Below, in pieces: positions 19,168 through 27,826 of a DNA stretch of 64,000 nt. The position numbers were made by a program, and so were the translations under genes. The first letter of the stretch is position 1. Every line of letters begins with the position of its first letter. Source of the stretch: Pseudomonadota bacterium (GTDB taxonomy: Bacteria > Pseudomonadota > Gammaproteobacteria > Burkholderiales > Burkholderiaceae_B); assembly GCA_023439305.1 (NCBI GenBank), contig JAEXOO010000044.1, positions 1 through 64,000 on the forward strand, written 5' to 3'. The notes beneath the pieces are model-generated. The model saw only the letters and a program-made list of their open reading frames with translations, had not been told where the DNA came from and did no database searches.

Positions 19168-20193
19168 ATGAAACTGCGACACATCCTGGCCGCCCTGGCC
19201 TGCACGGCCGCCACCCTGGCCGTCGTTCCCGCCGCCCAGGCGGCCTACAAGTCCGAATACAAGCTGTCCATCGTGGTGGGCACTACCTTCCCGTGGGGGC
19301 AAGGCGCCGTGATCTGGTCCGACCTGGTGCGCGAGCGCACCGACGGGCGCATCAACATCAAGATCTATCCCGGCACCTCGCTGGTACAGGGCGACCAGAC
19401 GCGCGAATTCACCGCCATCCGCCAGGGCCTGATCGACCTGGCCGTAGGCTCCACCATCAACTGGTCGCCGCAGATCAAGCAGCTGAACCTGTTCTCGCTG
19501 CCCTTCCTGCAGCCGGACGCCAAGGCCACGGACGCGCTGATTCAGGGCGATGTCGGCAAGGAACTGTTCGGCTACATTGAAAAAGCGGGCGTGGTACCGC
19601 TGGCCTGGGGCGAGAACGGTTTTCGCCAGCTGAGCAATTCCAAACATGTGGTGTCCAAGCCCGAGGACATGAAGGGCCTGAAACTGCGCGTGGTGGGCTC
19701 GCCGCTGTATATCGACACCTTCACGGCACTAGGCGCCAATCCCACGCAGATGAGCTGGGCCGACGCCCAGCCCGCTCTGGCGAACAAAGCCGTGGACGGC
19801 CAGGAAAACCCCCTGTCCATCTATGCCGGCGCCAAGCTGTACGACGTGCAGCAGCAATATCTGACCCTGTGGAACTATGTGTCCGACCCGCTGGTGTTCG
19901 TGGTCAACCGCGATGTCTGGAAATCGTGGACGCCCGAAGACCAGAAGATCGTGCGCGAAGCCGCCATCGAAGCGGGCAAGCGCGAGATCGAGATCGCCCG
20001 CAAAGGCATCACCAAAGACGATCCCGCGCTGCTCAAGGAGATTGAAAGCCACGGCGTGACCATCACGCGCCTGACACCCGAGCAGCATGACGCCTTTGCG
20101 CAGGCCACCGCACCCGTCGTGGAAAAATGGACCAAGACCATAGGCGAAGACCTGGTCAAGCAAGCACGCGACGCCATTGCCGCGTCACGCTGA
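19168..20193 (+). CDS. TRAP transporter periplasmic substrate-binding protein (DctP family), system 2
   Basis: 341-residue secreted binding protein. The signal peptide ends at AAQAAY and a strong AAGGGAG site precedes the ATG. DctP motifs are present: PFLQPDAKATDAL, MKGLKLRVVGSPLY (ligand-binding arginine) and KAVDGQENPLSIY. It is last in the operon, 40 bp after dctM, with a large hairpin behind it. It is clearly diverged from the DctP of systems 1 and 3, so a different ligand is likely. Confidence 0.9.
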   Translation: MKLRHILAALACTAATLAVVPAAQAAYKSEYKLSIVVGTTFPWGQGAVIWSDLVRERTDGRINIKIYPGTSLVQGDQTREFTAIRQGLIDLAVGSTINWSPQIKQLNLFSLPFLQPDAKATDALIQGDVGKELFGYIEKAGVVPLAWGENGFRQLSNSKHVVSKPEDMKGLKLRVVGSPLYIDTFTALGANPTQMSWADAQPALANKAVDGQENPLSIYAGAKLYDVQQQYLTLWNYVSDPLVFVVNRDVWKSWTPEDQKIVREAAIEAGKREIEIARKGITKDDPALLKEIESHGVTITRLTPEQHDAFAQATAPVVEKWTKTIGEDLVKQARDAIAASR

Positions 20194-20202
20194 TCAGGAC
20201 CG

Positions 20203-20242
20203 TGCCGGCGCGCAGGCTATATGTTTACGCCTGCGCCCGGCA
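20203..20242 (+). terminator. Hairpin downstream of TRAP system 2
   Basis: TGCCGG, a bulged C and GCGCAGGC (20203-20217) pair with GCCTGCGC and CCGGCA (20229-20242), a 14-bp stem with one bulge. No T-run follows, so it may be a transcript-stabilising or Rho-assisted end rather than a classical terminator. Confidence 0.5.
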
Positions 20243-20325
20243 TAACCTTGTAAGCAGTCTGTCGTAGGGCCCAGGCGGCCGGCTTCCTAGAATGGATTCA
20301 TCCATTACCCAACAAGGAAGCCCTC

Positions 20326-21135
20326 ATGAAACCCTATCTTGCCCGCCGCCTGCTGGCCCTGTTCATCACCCTGACCGCTACCCACGTCTGGGCGGCCGAC
20401 GACTCTCCCCTGAAAGTGGGCGTGCGCGGCGGCGTGGACGAACAGATCTGGGAAGTCGTCACCCAGGTCGCCGCCGAACGAGGCCTGAAGGTGCAGCCGG
20501 TGGTCATCACGGGCACCGCCAGCCCCAACGAAGCCCTGAACAACGGCGACCTGCATGCCAATGCTTTCCAGCACATTCCGTTTCTGAACGACCAGGTCAA
20601 GCAGCGCGGCTACAAGATCGTACCGATCGCCAACACGCTGATTTCTCCCATCGCCTTTTATTCCAGCCGCCACAAGGACATCAAGGACCTGCCCGAGGGC
20701 GCCAAGGTCGGCATTCCCAACGATCCCAGCAACCAGACGCGAGCGCTGGTGGTGCTGCGCGACCATGGCCTGATCACGCTGCGCCCTGGCGCAGATCCGC
20801 GCCAGGGTGCCGTGACGCTGGCCGACGTTACCGCCAACCCTAAAAAGCTCGACTTTGTGGAAAGCACATCCGTGGTGCTGGCCCGCTCCCTGCGGGATGT
20901 GGACGCCGCCGCCATCGTCAACAGCTTCGCCTACCAGGCCGGACTGATCGCCACCCGCGACGGCATCGCCATTGAAAAGGCCGACAACAATCCGTATGTG
21001 AACATCATTGCCGTGCGCGAACAGGATAAGGACGCGCCCTGGGTGCCGGAACTGGTGAAGGCCTACCATTCGCCGCAAGTGAAAGCATTCATTGAGAGCA
21101 AGTTCGAAGGCTCCGTGATTCCTGTCTTCAACTAA
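20326..21135 (+). CDS. metQ: MetQ/NlpA-family ABC substrate-binding protein (methionine type)
   Basis: 269-residue periplasmic binding protein of the NlpA/MetQ family: LKVGVRGGVDEQIWEVV, DLHANAFQHIPFLND, IPNDPSNQTRALVVL and FVESTSVVLARSLRDVD are family motifs. The signal peptide ends at HVWAADD and has no lipobox cysteine. The protein is therefore probably soluble in the periplasm rather than a lipoprotein, unlike most MetQ. The ATG is preceded by AAGGAAG. It is paired with metI downstream, 16 bp after its stop. D- or L-methionine is the usual ligand, but the family has other specificities. Confidence 0.82.
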   Translation: MKPYLARRLLALFITLTATHVWAADDSPLKVGVRGGVDEQIWEVVTQVAAERGLKVQPVVITGTASPNEALNNGDLHANAFQHIPFLNDQVKQRGYKIVPIANTLISPIAFYSSRHKDIKDLPEGAKVGIPNDPSNQTRALVVLRDHGLITLRPGADPRQGAVTLADVTANPKKLDFVESTSVVLARSLRDVDAAAIVNSFAYQAGLIATRDGIAIEKADNNPYVNIIAVREQDKDAPWVPELVKAYHSPQVKAFIESKFEGSVIPVFN

Positions 21136-21151
21136 GGAATCCGTTCCCGCC

Positions 21152-21805
21152 ATGTCTGCACCGCCGCTCGACAAGTACTTGACCGCTTTTCTGGAAACCC
21201 TGGTGATGGTGGGGATCTCGTCGCTGATCGCCATCACGGCCGGGCTGCTGATCGCCCTCGTGCTGGCCATCACGGGCAAAGGCGGGATCCACCCGCTGCC
21301 GCGCTGCCACAAGACCCTTTCCATCCTGATCAACACGTTCCGGGCCGTGCCCTTCATCATCCTGCTGATCGCCATGCTGCCGGTCACGCGGGCCCTGGTC
21401 GGCACCACGCTGGGCACCTGGGCGGCCATCGTGCCGCTGTCGGCCAACCTGATACCCTTCTTTGCCCGCATCGCCCAGGTCAGCCTGAACGATGTGGATC
21501 CCGGCTTGGTGGAAGCAGCGCGGGCCATGGGCTGCGAACGCCGCCACATCGTGCGCCACGTCCTGCTGCCCGAGGCCTTGCCCGGCATTATCGGCGGCAT
21601 GACGGTCAGCGTCATCGCCATGATCAACGCATCGGCCATGGCCGGCGCCGTGGGCGCGGGCGGCCTGGGCGACTTGGCCATACGCTATGGCTACGAGCGC
21701 TACGAGACCCGCGTGATGTTCGAGGTCATCGTGATCCTGATCGCTGTGGTGTCGCTGATCCAATTCGCCGGCGAATGGCTCGCCCGCCGGACAAACCACC
21801 GCTAG
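21152..21805 (+). CDS. metI: MetI-family ABC permease
   Basis: 217-residue inner-membrane permease with five to six helices. The EAA loop that contacts the ATPase is visible (GLVEAARAMGCERRHIVRHVLLPEALPG). SVIAMINASAMAGAVGAGGLGDLAIRYGY is typical of MetI. It is cotranscribed with metQ. The ATPase MetN, normally next to these genes, is absent. The pair must use an ATPase encoded elsewhere. The 3' end converges on amn with a 10-bp gap. Confidence 0.87.
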   Translation: MSAPPLDKYLTAFLETLVMVGISSLIAITAGLLIALVLAITGKGGIHPLPRCHKTLSILINTFRAVPFIILLIAMLPVTRALVGTTLGTWAAIVPLSANLIPFFARIAQVSLNDVDPGLVEAARAMGCERRHIVRHVLLPEALPGIIGGMTVSVIAMINASAMAGAVGAGGLGDLAIRYGYERYETRVMFEVIVILIAVVSLIQFAGEWLARRTNHR

Positions 21806-21815
21806 GCGACGCCGC

Positions 21816-23318
21816 TTACTGGAACGCCGTTTCCAGGAAGCTGCGCAGCTTGCGCGAATGCAGGCGTTCCTTGGGCATGTCGCGCAGCAGCTCCAGTGCG
21901 CGTATGCCGATATGCAAGTGCTGGCCGACCTGACGCGCGTAGAATTCGCTGGCCATGCCGGGCAGCTTCAGTTCGCCATGCAGCGGTTTGTCCGAGACGC
22001 ACAGCAGGGTGCCGTAAGGCACCCGGAAACGGAATCCATTGGCCGCAATGGTGGCCGACTCCATGTCCAGCGCAATGGCGCGCGACTGCGACAAGCGGCG
22101 CACCGGCTCGTGGTGGTCGCGCAATTCCCAGTTGCGATTGTCGATGGAGGCCACCGTGCCTGTGCGCATGATGCGCTTGAGCTCCCAACCCGACAGGCCC
22201 GCAACTTCAGCCACGGCCTGCTCCAGGGCCACCTGGATTTCCGCCAATGGAGGAATGGGCACCCAGGTCGGCAGATCGTCGTCCAGCACATGATCCTGGC
22301 GCACATAGCCATGGGCCAGCACGTAGTCGCCCAGGCGCTGCGTAGTGCGCAGGCCTGCGCAGTGGCCCAGCATCAGCCAGGCGGCAGGGCGCAGCACCGC
22401 CACGTGGTCGGTAATGGTCTTGGCATTGGACGGGCCTACGCCGATGTTGATCAGGGTAATGCCCGAATGATTCGCGCGCCGCAAATGATAGGAGGGCATC
22501 TGCGGGGCTCGCGCCAGAGGCGAGCCCACCGTAGCCGCCTGAGCGCCGGCGGGAGTGATGATGTTGCCGGGCTCGACCAGGTCGATATAGCCCTGGTCGT
22601 CCGCCGCCAGCACATCGCGCGCCCACTGGCAGAACTCGTCCACATAGAACTGGTAATTGGTGAACAGCACGAAATTCTGGAAATACTCCGGACGCGTGGC
22701 CGTGTAATGCTGCAGGCGGTGCAGCGAATAATCGATGCGCGGCGCCGAGAACGGCGCCAGGGGCAAGGGCTCGTTGTGCACTCGCTCCCAGGTACCGTTG
22801 ACGATGGCGTCGTCCATGACGGCCAGGTCCGGCACGTCGAAATGATCACGCAAGGTATCGCCAGGCGACTCAGGCACGATGGTCACCGTCGATTTGACGC
22901 CATTGTTCAGGGCGAAGTGCAGGGGAATAGGCAGGGAGGATTCCCCGACTTCCACCCTGACCCCGTGATTGCGGATCAGCAATTCCAGTTGTTCAAGCAA
23001 GTAGTCGTGATACAGCTCGGGCGCGGTAACAGTGGTCATGTAGGTGCCCGGCTCGACGACGTGGCCATAAGACAGCCGGCTATCGACTTCCTGATAGGTC
23101 TCCACCCGCAGGCGCACTGCCGGGTAGCAGGCCCGGAAACGCTGCCCACGCGGAAAGCCCGTCTGCAGGCATTGCGCGAAGGAGTCGCGCAAAAAAGCGG
23201 TGTTGCGGTCGTAGATGGCGCGCAACTGCTCCACGGCCAGACCGGCATCCTCGTATCCGTCGAACGGGATCAATTCGGGCATGGACGTAGTGCGGGCGAA
23301 ACCGGTCAGATCAAGCAT
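21816..23318 (-). CDS. amn: AMP nucleosidase
   Basis: Hydrolyses AMP to adenine and ribose-5-phosphate, controlling adenylate pools. It has 500 residues from the ATG at 23318 (MLDLTGF...); a longer frame exists but adds an unlikely hydrophobic start. The N-terminal AMP-nucleosidase regulatory domain is followed by a purine-nucleoside-phosphorylase fold. The segments INIGVGPSNAKTITDHVAVLRP, GHCAGLR and ALDMESATIAANG support the call (the conserved ME pair contacts ribose). It is monocistronic, facing metI, with a long 5' region behind it. Confidence 0.92.
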   Translation of the reverse strand: MLDLTGFARTTSMPELIPFDGYEDAGLAVEQLRAIYDRNTAFLRDSFAQCLQTGFPRGQRFRACYPAVRLRVETYQEVDSRLSYGHVVEPGTYMTTVTAPELYHDYLLEQLELLIRNHGVRVEVGESSLPIPLHFALNNGVKSTVTIVPESPGDTLRDHFDVPDLAVMDDAIVNGTWERVHNEPLPLAPFSAPRIDYSLHRLQHYTATRPEYFQNFVLFTNYQFYVDEFCQWARDVLAADDQGYIDLVEPGNIITPAGAQAATVGSPLARAPQMPSYHLRRANHSGITLINIGVGPSNAKTITDHVAVLRPAAWLMLGHCAGLRTTQRLGDYVLAHGYVRQDHVLDDDLPTWVPIPPLAEIQVALEQAVAEVAGLSGWELKRIMRTGTVASIDNRNWELRDHHEPVRRLSQSRAIALDMESATIAANGFRFRVPYGTLLCVSDKPLHGELKLPGMASEFYARQVGQHLHIGIRALELLRDMPKERLHSRKLRSFLETAFQ

Positions 23319-24122
23319 GGCGGCAATTCCAAGGCAAAAAGCGAGTATAGAGAGCAAGCATGACAATCATAAGCGGTTTACATTGTCGCGGCGCGCAACA
23401 CGCCTCGCTGTGGCGGTGGACTTTTTCCGTCGCGGCGGCAAGCCCCCCTGTCCACAGAACGGACACGACTTTTTGTTGTTTTGCGCCTAATACGGCGCCC
23501 GCGACGCATATGGACAGCAAGGTTTGAGCGCGTTTTGCCGAAAATCCCTATCCGCCACGTCCGGCCCACCCGCTCTTGCATCCATCCCGTCCCGATGCTG
23601 TCTAAATAGGCTGAATGTCACCTTTCATGCGGGTTTGCGACCCTGCTTACGATCCCGTCGAGCACCACGCCGGCCCGTGGCCGCAGCCAGTTCCAATCCA
23701 GGCACGTCTTCTACCTCATATATAAGACTTGTCGAAAAGCAGTGAATACATTAAGTATGTAGTCTTATTACAATAGGTATGAGGTCTGGGTAGGCTGAGT
23801 CCTTCATAATTTAGCGTTATCCAACCTGGCGTTGTGCTGGACGCGCGTTAGCCGTCTGTCATTCGGCTGCAAATTTAAGCGATTTTATCGATTTTTTGCA
23901 TGGGTTTAGCGTTTTTTAGATACCGTTGGATTGCGGTCTGCTTGCCCCCTGATGTCAAACGAGCCCTGACGCCGCCGCTCGCGGCGAACGTCCCGCGCCT
24001 GAGTCCGCCTACCGGCTGTATTAGGTGGGTTGAAGCAGCGATGATCGCCCGGCCTTGCCTGTCCGGTTGGCCGTTCCGACATTGCTTTACCGAATCACTT
24101 CTTACTATCAGCAAGGGTAACC
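23319..24122. other. 804-bp intergenic region between amn and glcB
   Basis: Divergent promoter region with no convincing coding sequence. Bases 23715-23790 are markedly AT-rich. They contain ATAAGACT (23723-23730) and its inverse AGTCTTAT (23762-23769), plus TACAAT (23770-23775) as a possible -10 element. Poly-T and GATTTTATCGATTTTTTG runs occur around 23880-23900. It is far longer than other spacers here; a structured leader, a small RNA or regulator sites for glcB are possible. Confidence 0.4.
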
Positions 24123-26294
24123 ATGACCACACGAATCTCCTGCCAGCGATTGCAAGTCGCCGAGGTGCTTCATCAGTTCATCGAGCAAGAAGCCTTGCCT
24201 GGCACTGGTGTTTCCTCCGAGTCCTTCTGGGCTGGTTTCGACAAACTGGTACATGACCTGGCCCCCAAAAACCGCGCACTGCTGGCCGAGCGCGACCGCC
24301 TGCAAGCCGAGCTGGACAAATGGCACGGCGCGAACCCAGGTCCTATCGCCGACATGGGCGCCTACAAGACGTTCCTGAAATCCATCGGCTACCTGCACGA
24401 TGCCCCCGCTTCCGTGACCGTGAACACCGCCAACGTGGACACCGAGATCACCGATCAGGGCGGCCCGCAGCTGGTTGTGCCCATCATGAACGCGCGTTAT
24501 GCCCTGAACGCCGCCAACGCCCGCTGGGGCAGCCTGTACGACGCCCTGTACGGCACCAACGCCATTGCCGACACCGACGGCGCACAGCGCGGCGGCGCCT
24601 ACAACCCCGTGCGTGGCGCCAAGGTCATCGCCTTCGGCCGCCAGTTCCTGAACGACTCGATCCCGCTGGCCCAGGGCAGCCACGATCAGGCCACGTCCTA
24701 CACCGTCGCGGAGGGCGCCCTGCGCGTCATCCTGGAAGACGGCAGCAGCACCGGCCTGAAAGACGCCTCCACCCTCCTGGGGTACCGCGGCCAGCCCGAC
24801 GCCCCCGAAGCCATCGTGTTCTTGCACAACGGCCTGCACTTCGAGCTGCAGATCGACCCCAACAGCCCCATCGGCAAGACTGATCCGGCCGGCGTGAAAG
24901 ACATCGTCCTGGAATCGGCCCTGACCACCATCATGGACTGCGAAGACTCCGTGGCCGCCGTGGACGCCGACGACAAGACCCTGGCCTACCGCAACTGGCT
25001 GGGCCTGGTCACGGGCTTGCTGACCGAAGAAATCCGCAAGGGCGACAAGGTCACCACCCGCCGCCTGGCTGACGACCGCCAGTACACCGACCTGAGCGGC
25101 AAGACCCAGACGCTGCACGGTCGTTCGCTGATGTTCGTGCGCAACGTGGGCCACCTGATGACCAACCCCGCCATCATCGACGGCGAAGGCCACGAAATCC
25201 CCGAAGGCATTCTGGATGCCGTGCTGACGACGCTGATCGGCATGCGCGATCTGCAACTGAAGAAGAACTCGCGCACCGGCTCGCTGTACGTGGTCAAGCC
25301 CAAGATGCACGGCCCTGACGAAGTCGCTTTCGCCAGCGAGACCTTTGACCGCGTCGAAGCCTTGCTGGGCCTGCCCGCCAACACGGTCAAGATCGGCATC
25401 ATGGACGAAGAACGCCGCACCAGCGTGAACCTGAAGGCCGCCATCGCCCAGGCCACCGAGCGCGTCGTGTTCATCAACACCGGCTTCCTGGACCGCACCG
25501 GCGACGAGATCCACACCTGCATGCAGGCGGGTCCCGTCGTACGCAAGGCCGACATGAAGCAGGCCACCTGGCAGCCTGCCTACGAGCGCAACAACGTACA
25601 AGTCGGCCTGCAATGCGGCCTGCGCGGCCACGCCCAGATCGGCAAGGGCATGTGGGCCATGCCTGACCTGATGGCTGAAATGCTGGAGCAGAAAATCGCT
25701 CACCCCCAGGCCGGCGGCAATACCGCCTGGGTGCCATCGCCTACAGCCGCCACGCTGCATGCTCTGCACTACCACCAAGTCAATGTGGTCGAAGTCCAGA
25801 AGAGCCTGGAGAACGAAAACAACGACTACCTGGACAGCATCCTGACCATTCCCGTGGCCGAGAACCCGAACTGGTCCGCCCAGGAAATCCAGGAAGAGCT
25901 GGACAACAATGCCCAAGGCATCCTGGGTTATGTGGTGCGCTGGATCGACCAGGGCGTGGGCTGCTCCAAGGTACCCGACATCCATGACGTCGGCCTGATG
26001 GAAGACCGCGCCACACTGCGCATCTCCAGCCAGCACATCGCCAACTGGCTGCTGCACGGCATCGTCACCCGCGAACAAGTTGTGCAGACACTGCACCGCA
26101 TGGCCGCCGTCGTGGACAAGCAGAACGCGGGCGATCCGCTGTACCGCGACATGGACGGCAACTTCGACACCTCGGAAGCCTACAAGGCCGCAGAAGACCT
26201 CGTGCTCAAAGGCCTGGAACAGCCCAACGGCTACACCGAGCCCCTGCTGCACCAATGGCGCCTGGTGTTCAAGGAAGCCCACGCCACGGCCTAA
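24123..26294 (+). CDS. glcB: Malate synthase G
   Basis: Condenses glyoxylate with acetyl-CoA to malate; used for growth on acetate, glycolate or purine-derived glyoxylate. The 723-residue length identifies isoform G rather than the shorter isoform A. Motifs include TIMDCEDSVAAVDADDK (metal/glyoxylate site), GSLYVVKPKMHGPDEV, GIMDEERRTSVNL and the glyoxylate-binding arginine region. Its ATG at 24123 follows AAGGGTAACC. It is monocistronic, with a double hairpin after the stop. The AMP nucleosidase gene upstream is divergent and not functionally linked in an obvious way. Confidence 0.95.
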   Translation: MTTRISCQRLQVAEVLHQFIEQEALPGTGVSSESFWAGFDKLVHDLAPKNRALLAERDRLQAELDKWHGANPGPIADMGAYKTFLKSIGYLHDAPASVTVNTANVDTEITDQGGPQLVVPIMNARYALNAANARWGSLYDALYGTNAIADTDGAQRGGAYNPVRGAKVIAFGRQFLNDSIPLAQGSHDQATSYTVAEGALRVILEDGSSTGLKDASTLLGYRGQPDAPEAIVFLHNGLHFELQIDPNSPIGKTDPAGVKDIVLESALTTIMDCEDSVAAVDADDKTLAYRNWLGLVTGLLTEEIRKGDKVTTRRLADDRQYTDLSGKTQTLHGRSLMFVRNVGHLMTNPAIIDGEGHEIPEGILDAVLTTLIGMRDLQLKKNSRTGSLYVVKPKMHGPDEVAFASETFDRVEALLGLPANTVKIGIMDEERRTSVNLKAAIAQATERVVFINTGFLDRTGDEIHTCMQAGPVVRKADMKQATWQPAYERNNVQVGLQCGLRGHAQIGKGMWAMPDLMAEMLEQKIAHPQAGGNTAWVPSPTAATLHALHYHQVNVVEVQKSLENENNDYLDSILTIPVAENPNWSAQEIQEELDNNAQGILGYVVRWIDQGVGCSKVPDIHDVGLMEDRATLRISSQHIANWLLHGIVTREQVVQTLHRMAAVVDKQNAGDPLYRDMDGNFDTSEAYKAAEDLVLKGLEQPNGYTEPLLHQWRLVFKEAHATA

Positions 26295-26306
26295 GCCCGG
26301 CGTATG

Positions 26307-26367
26307 CCCGCCCCTTGCGGGGCGGGTAAGGTCCCCCGAATCCCCGCTGATGCAGCGGGGATTTTTT
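26307..26367 (+). terminator. Double hairpin terminator of glcB
   Basis: First stem CCCGCCCC/GGGGCGGG (26307-26326). Second stem AATCCCCGCTG/CAGCGGGGATT (26339-26363) with an ATG loop and a T-run to 26367. Confidence 0.9.
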
Positions 26368-26403
26368 ATTTCCGCTGCACAGCAAATTCCTGTCTTCCAA
26401 AAC

Positions 26404-26429
26404 TCGTTATAAACTCTTATACATAACGA
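26404..26429. promoter_or_regulatory. ModE-like operator upstream of modA
   Basis: TCGTTAT (26404-26410) and ATAACGA (26423-26429) are perfect inverted arms separated by 12 bp. This resembles the known ModE site, which has CG-N-TATA and TATA-N-CG half sites. It ends 21 bp before the modA ATG, fitting molybdate repression. Confidence 0.6.
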
Positions 26430-26450
26430 ATTCAACCGACAGGAATCCCC

Positions 26451-27161
26451 ATGAAAGCTCTGCTGTTGTCTGCCGCCTGCCTGCTCGCGGCCACCTCTCC
26501 TACACAGGCCGCCGACCTACTGCTGGCGACCGGTGCAGGCTATCGCAAGCCCGTCATTGAGTTAATGCAGGCCTTCCAGCAAGAGACCGGGCTGACAGCG
26601 GAAAGCAGCTTCGGCAATATGCAGCAGGTGCGCGCCCAGACCGAACAGAACCCCGAGATCGTCGCCATCATCGGCGATCGCTTTTTTCTGGAACCCATGG
26701 ACATTGCCGAGCGCTTCGTGAACATCAGCCGGGGCGAACTGATGCTGGCCGTTCCCAAAGGCAAAACCATTTCCTCCATCCAGGATCTGAAACAGCCCGC
26801 CTATCAACGCATCGCCATCGGCGATGCCAAAAAGACTGTCTATGGACGCGCTGCCAGCACCTGTCTGCAACGCGAACAAATCCAGGCCGACGGCCGCACC
26901 CTGGAAGTGGCCATGCTGCCCCAGGTGTCCAGCTATCTCCTGACGGGCGAAGTGGATGCCGGTTTCATCAATCGCAGCGAAGCCCTGGCGCATCAGGACA
27001 AGCTGGGCAGCATCGTGCCGATGCCAGCCGACTGCCATGATCCCATAGACCTGAGCCTGGCCATCCTGAAAGCACGCCCCGATATACCCGCCCTGCACGA
27101 ATGGACCCGGTTCCTGGCTTCGGAGCCGGCCAAGACCATCCTGGCGCGCCACGGCCTGTGA
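26451..27161 (+). CDS. modA: ModA-like molybdate/oxyanion-binding periplasmic protein
   Basis: 236-residue secreted solute-binding protein. The signal peptide ends at TQAADL. The mature start LLLATGAGYRKPVIELMQAFQQETG and the later SSYLLTGEVDAGFINRSEAL follow the ModA fold, though more diverged than classic ModA. The gene is followed immediately by modB (stop TGA, then ATG) and modD, and preceded by a ModE-like palindrome. This makes molybdate or tungstate the likely ligand. Confidence 0.75.
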   Translation: MKALLLSAACLLAATSPTQAADLLLATGAGYRKPVIELMQAFQQETGLTAESSFGNMQQVRAQTEQNPEIVAIIGDRFFLEPMDIAERFVNISRGELMLAVPKGKTISSIQDLKQPAYQRIAIGDAKKTVYGRAASTCLQREQIQADGRTLEVAMLPQVSSYLLTGEVDAGFINRSEALAHQDKLGSIVPMPADCHDPIDLSLAILKARPDIPALHEWTRFLASEPAKTILARHGL

Positions 27162-27826
27162 TGCAAAACTGGCTGAGCTGCCCCGGCAACTCGCTGGGGC
27201 TGAGCCTGCAGGTGCTGGCTGGCGCCATCATGGCGCAACTCGTGCTTGGACTTGCGCTGGCCTGGCTGCTGGCGCGCACCCGCTTTCCGGGGCGCGCATT
27301 GCTGGACTCGCTGGTCAGCCTGCCCTTGGTCTTCCCGCCCATCGTCATCGGCTATCTGCTCTTGCTGGCATTGGGGCGGCAAGGCTGGCTGGTATCCCTG
27401 ACGGGCTGGTCTCCGGAGGTGGTCTTCCAACCCTCAGCCCTGGTCATTGCCGCCTTCGTCGCCGGCCTGCCGCTAATGGTCAAGCCTGTACAGAACGGTC
27501 TGCAAACCATCTCTCCCCGTCTGAAAGAAGCGGCTGCCACGCTGGGCCACGGCCCCTGGTCGCGCTTCCTGCGGGTCGAACTGCCCCTGCTGCGGCCCGC
27601 GTTGGCCACCGGCTTGATCTTGTCAGGCGGCCGGGCGCTGGGCGAAGTGGGCATTTCACTCATGCTGGGCGGCAACATTACCGGCCGCACCGAAACTCTG
27701 TCCCTCTCCATCTACAACGCCGTCCTGGACGGCGATGCGGACTGCGCCAATGCGCTGTCCTGGCTTCTGGGCCTGACGGCCTTGGGCTGCTTTCTGGCGC
27801 TGCGGCGCTATGGGAATCACACATGA
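27161..27826 (+). CDS. modB: Molybdate ABC transporter permease
   Basis: 221-residue inner-membrane permease starting at the ATG that overlaps the modA stop. Five to six helices; LPLVFPPIVIGYLLLLALG and the EAA loop KEAAATLGHGPWSRFLRVELP are characteristic of ModB, and GRALGEVGISLMLGGNI is typical for oxyanion permeases. The ATPase gene modC is not adjacent; modD follows with an ATGA overlap. Confidence 0.87.
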   Translation: MQNWLSCPGNSLGLSLQVLAGAIMAQLVLGLALAWLLARTRFPGRALLDSLVSLPLVFPPIVIGYLLLLALGRQGWLVSLTGWSPEVVFQPSALVIAAFVAGLPLMVKPVQNGLQTISPRLKEAAATLGHGPWSRFLRVELPLLRPALATGLILSGGRALGEVGISLMLGGNITGRTETLSLSIYNAVLDGDADCANALSWLLGLTALGCFLALRRYGNHT

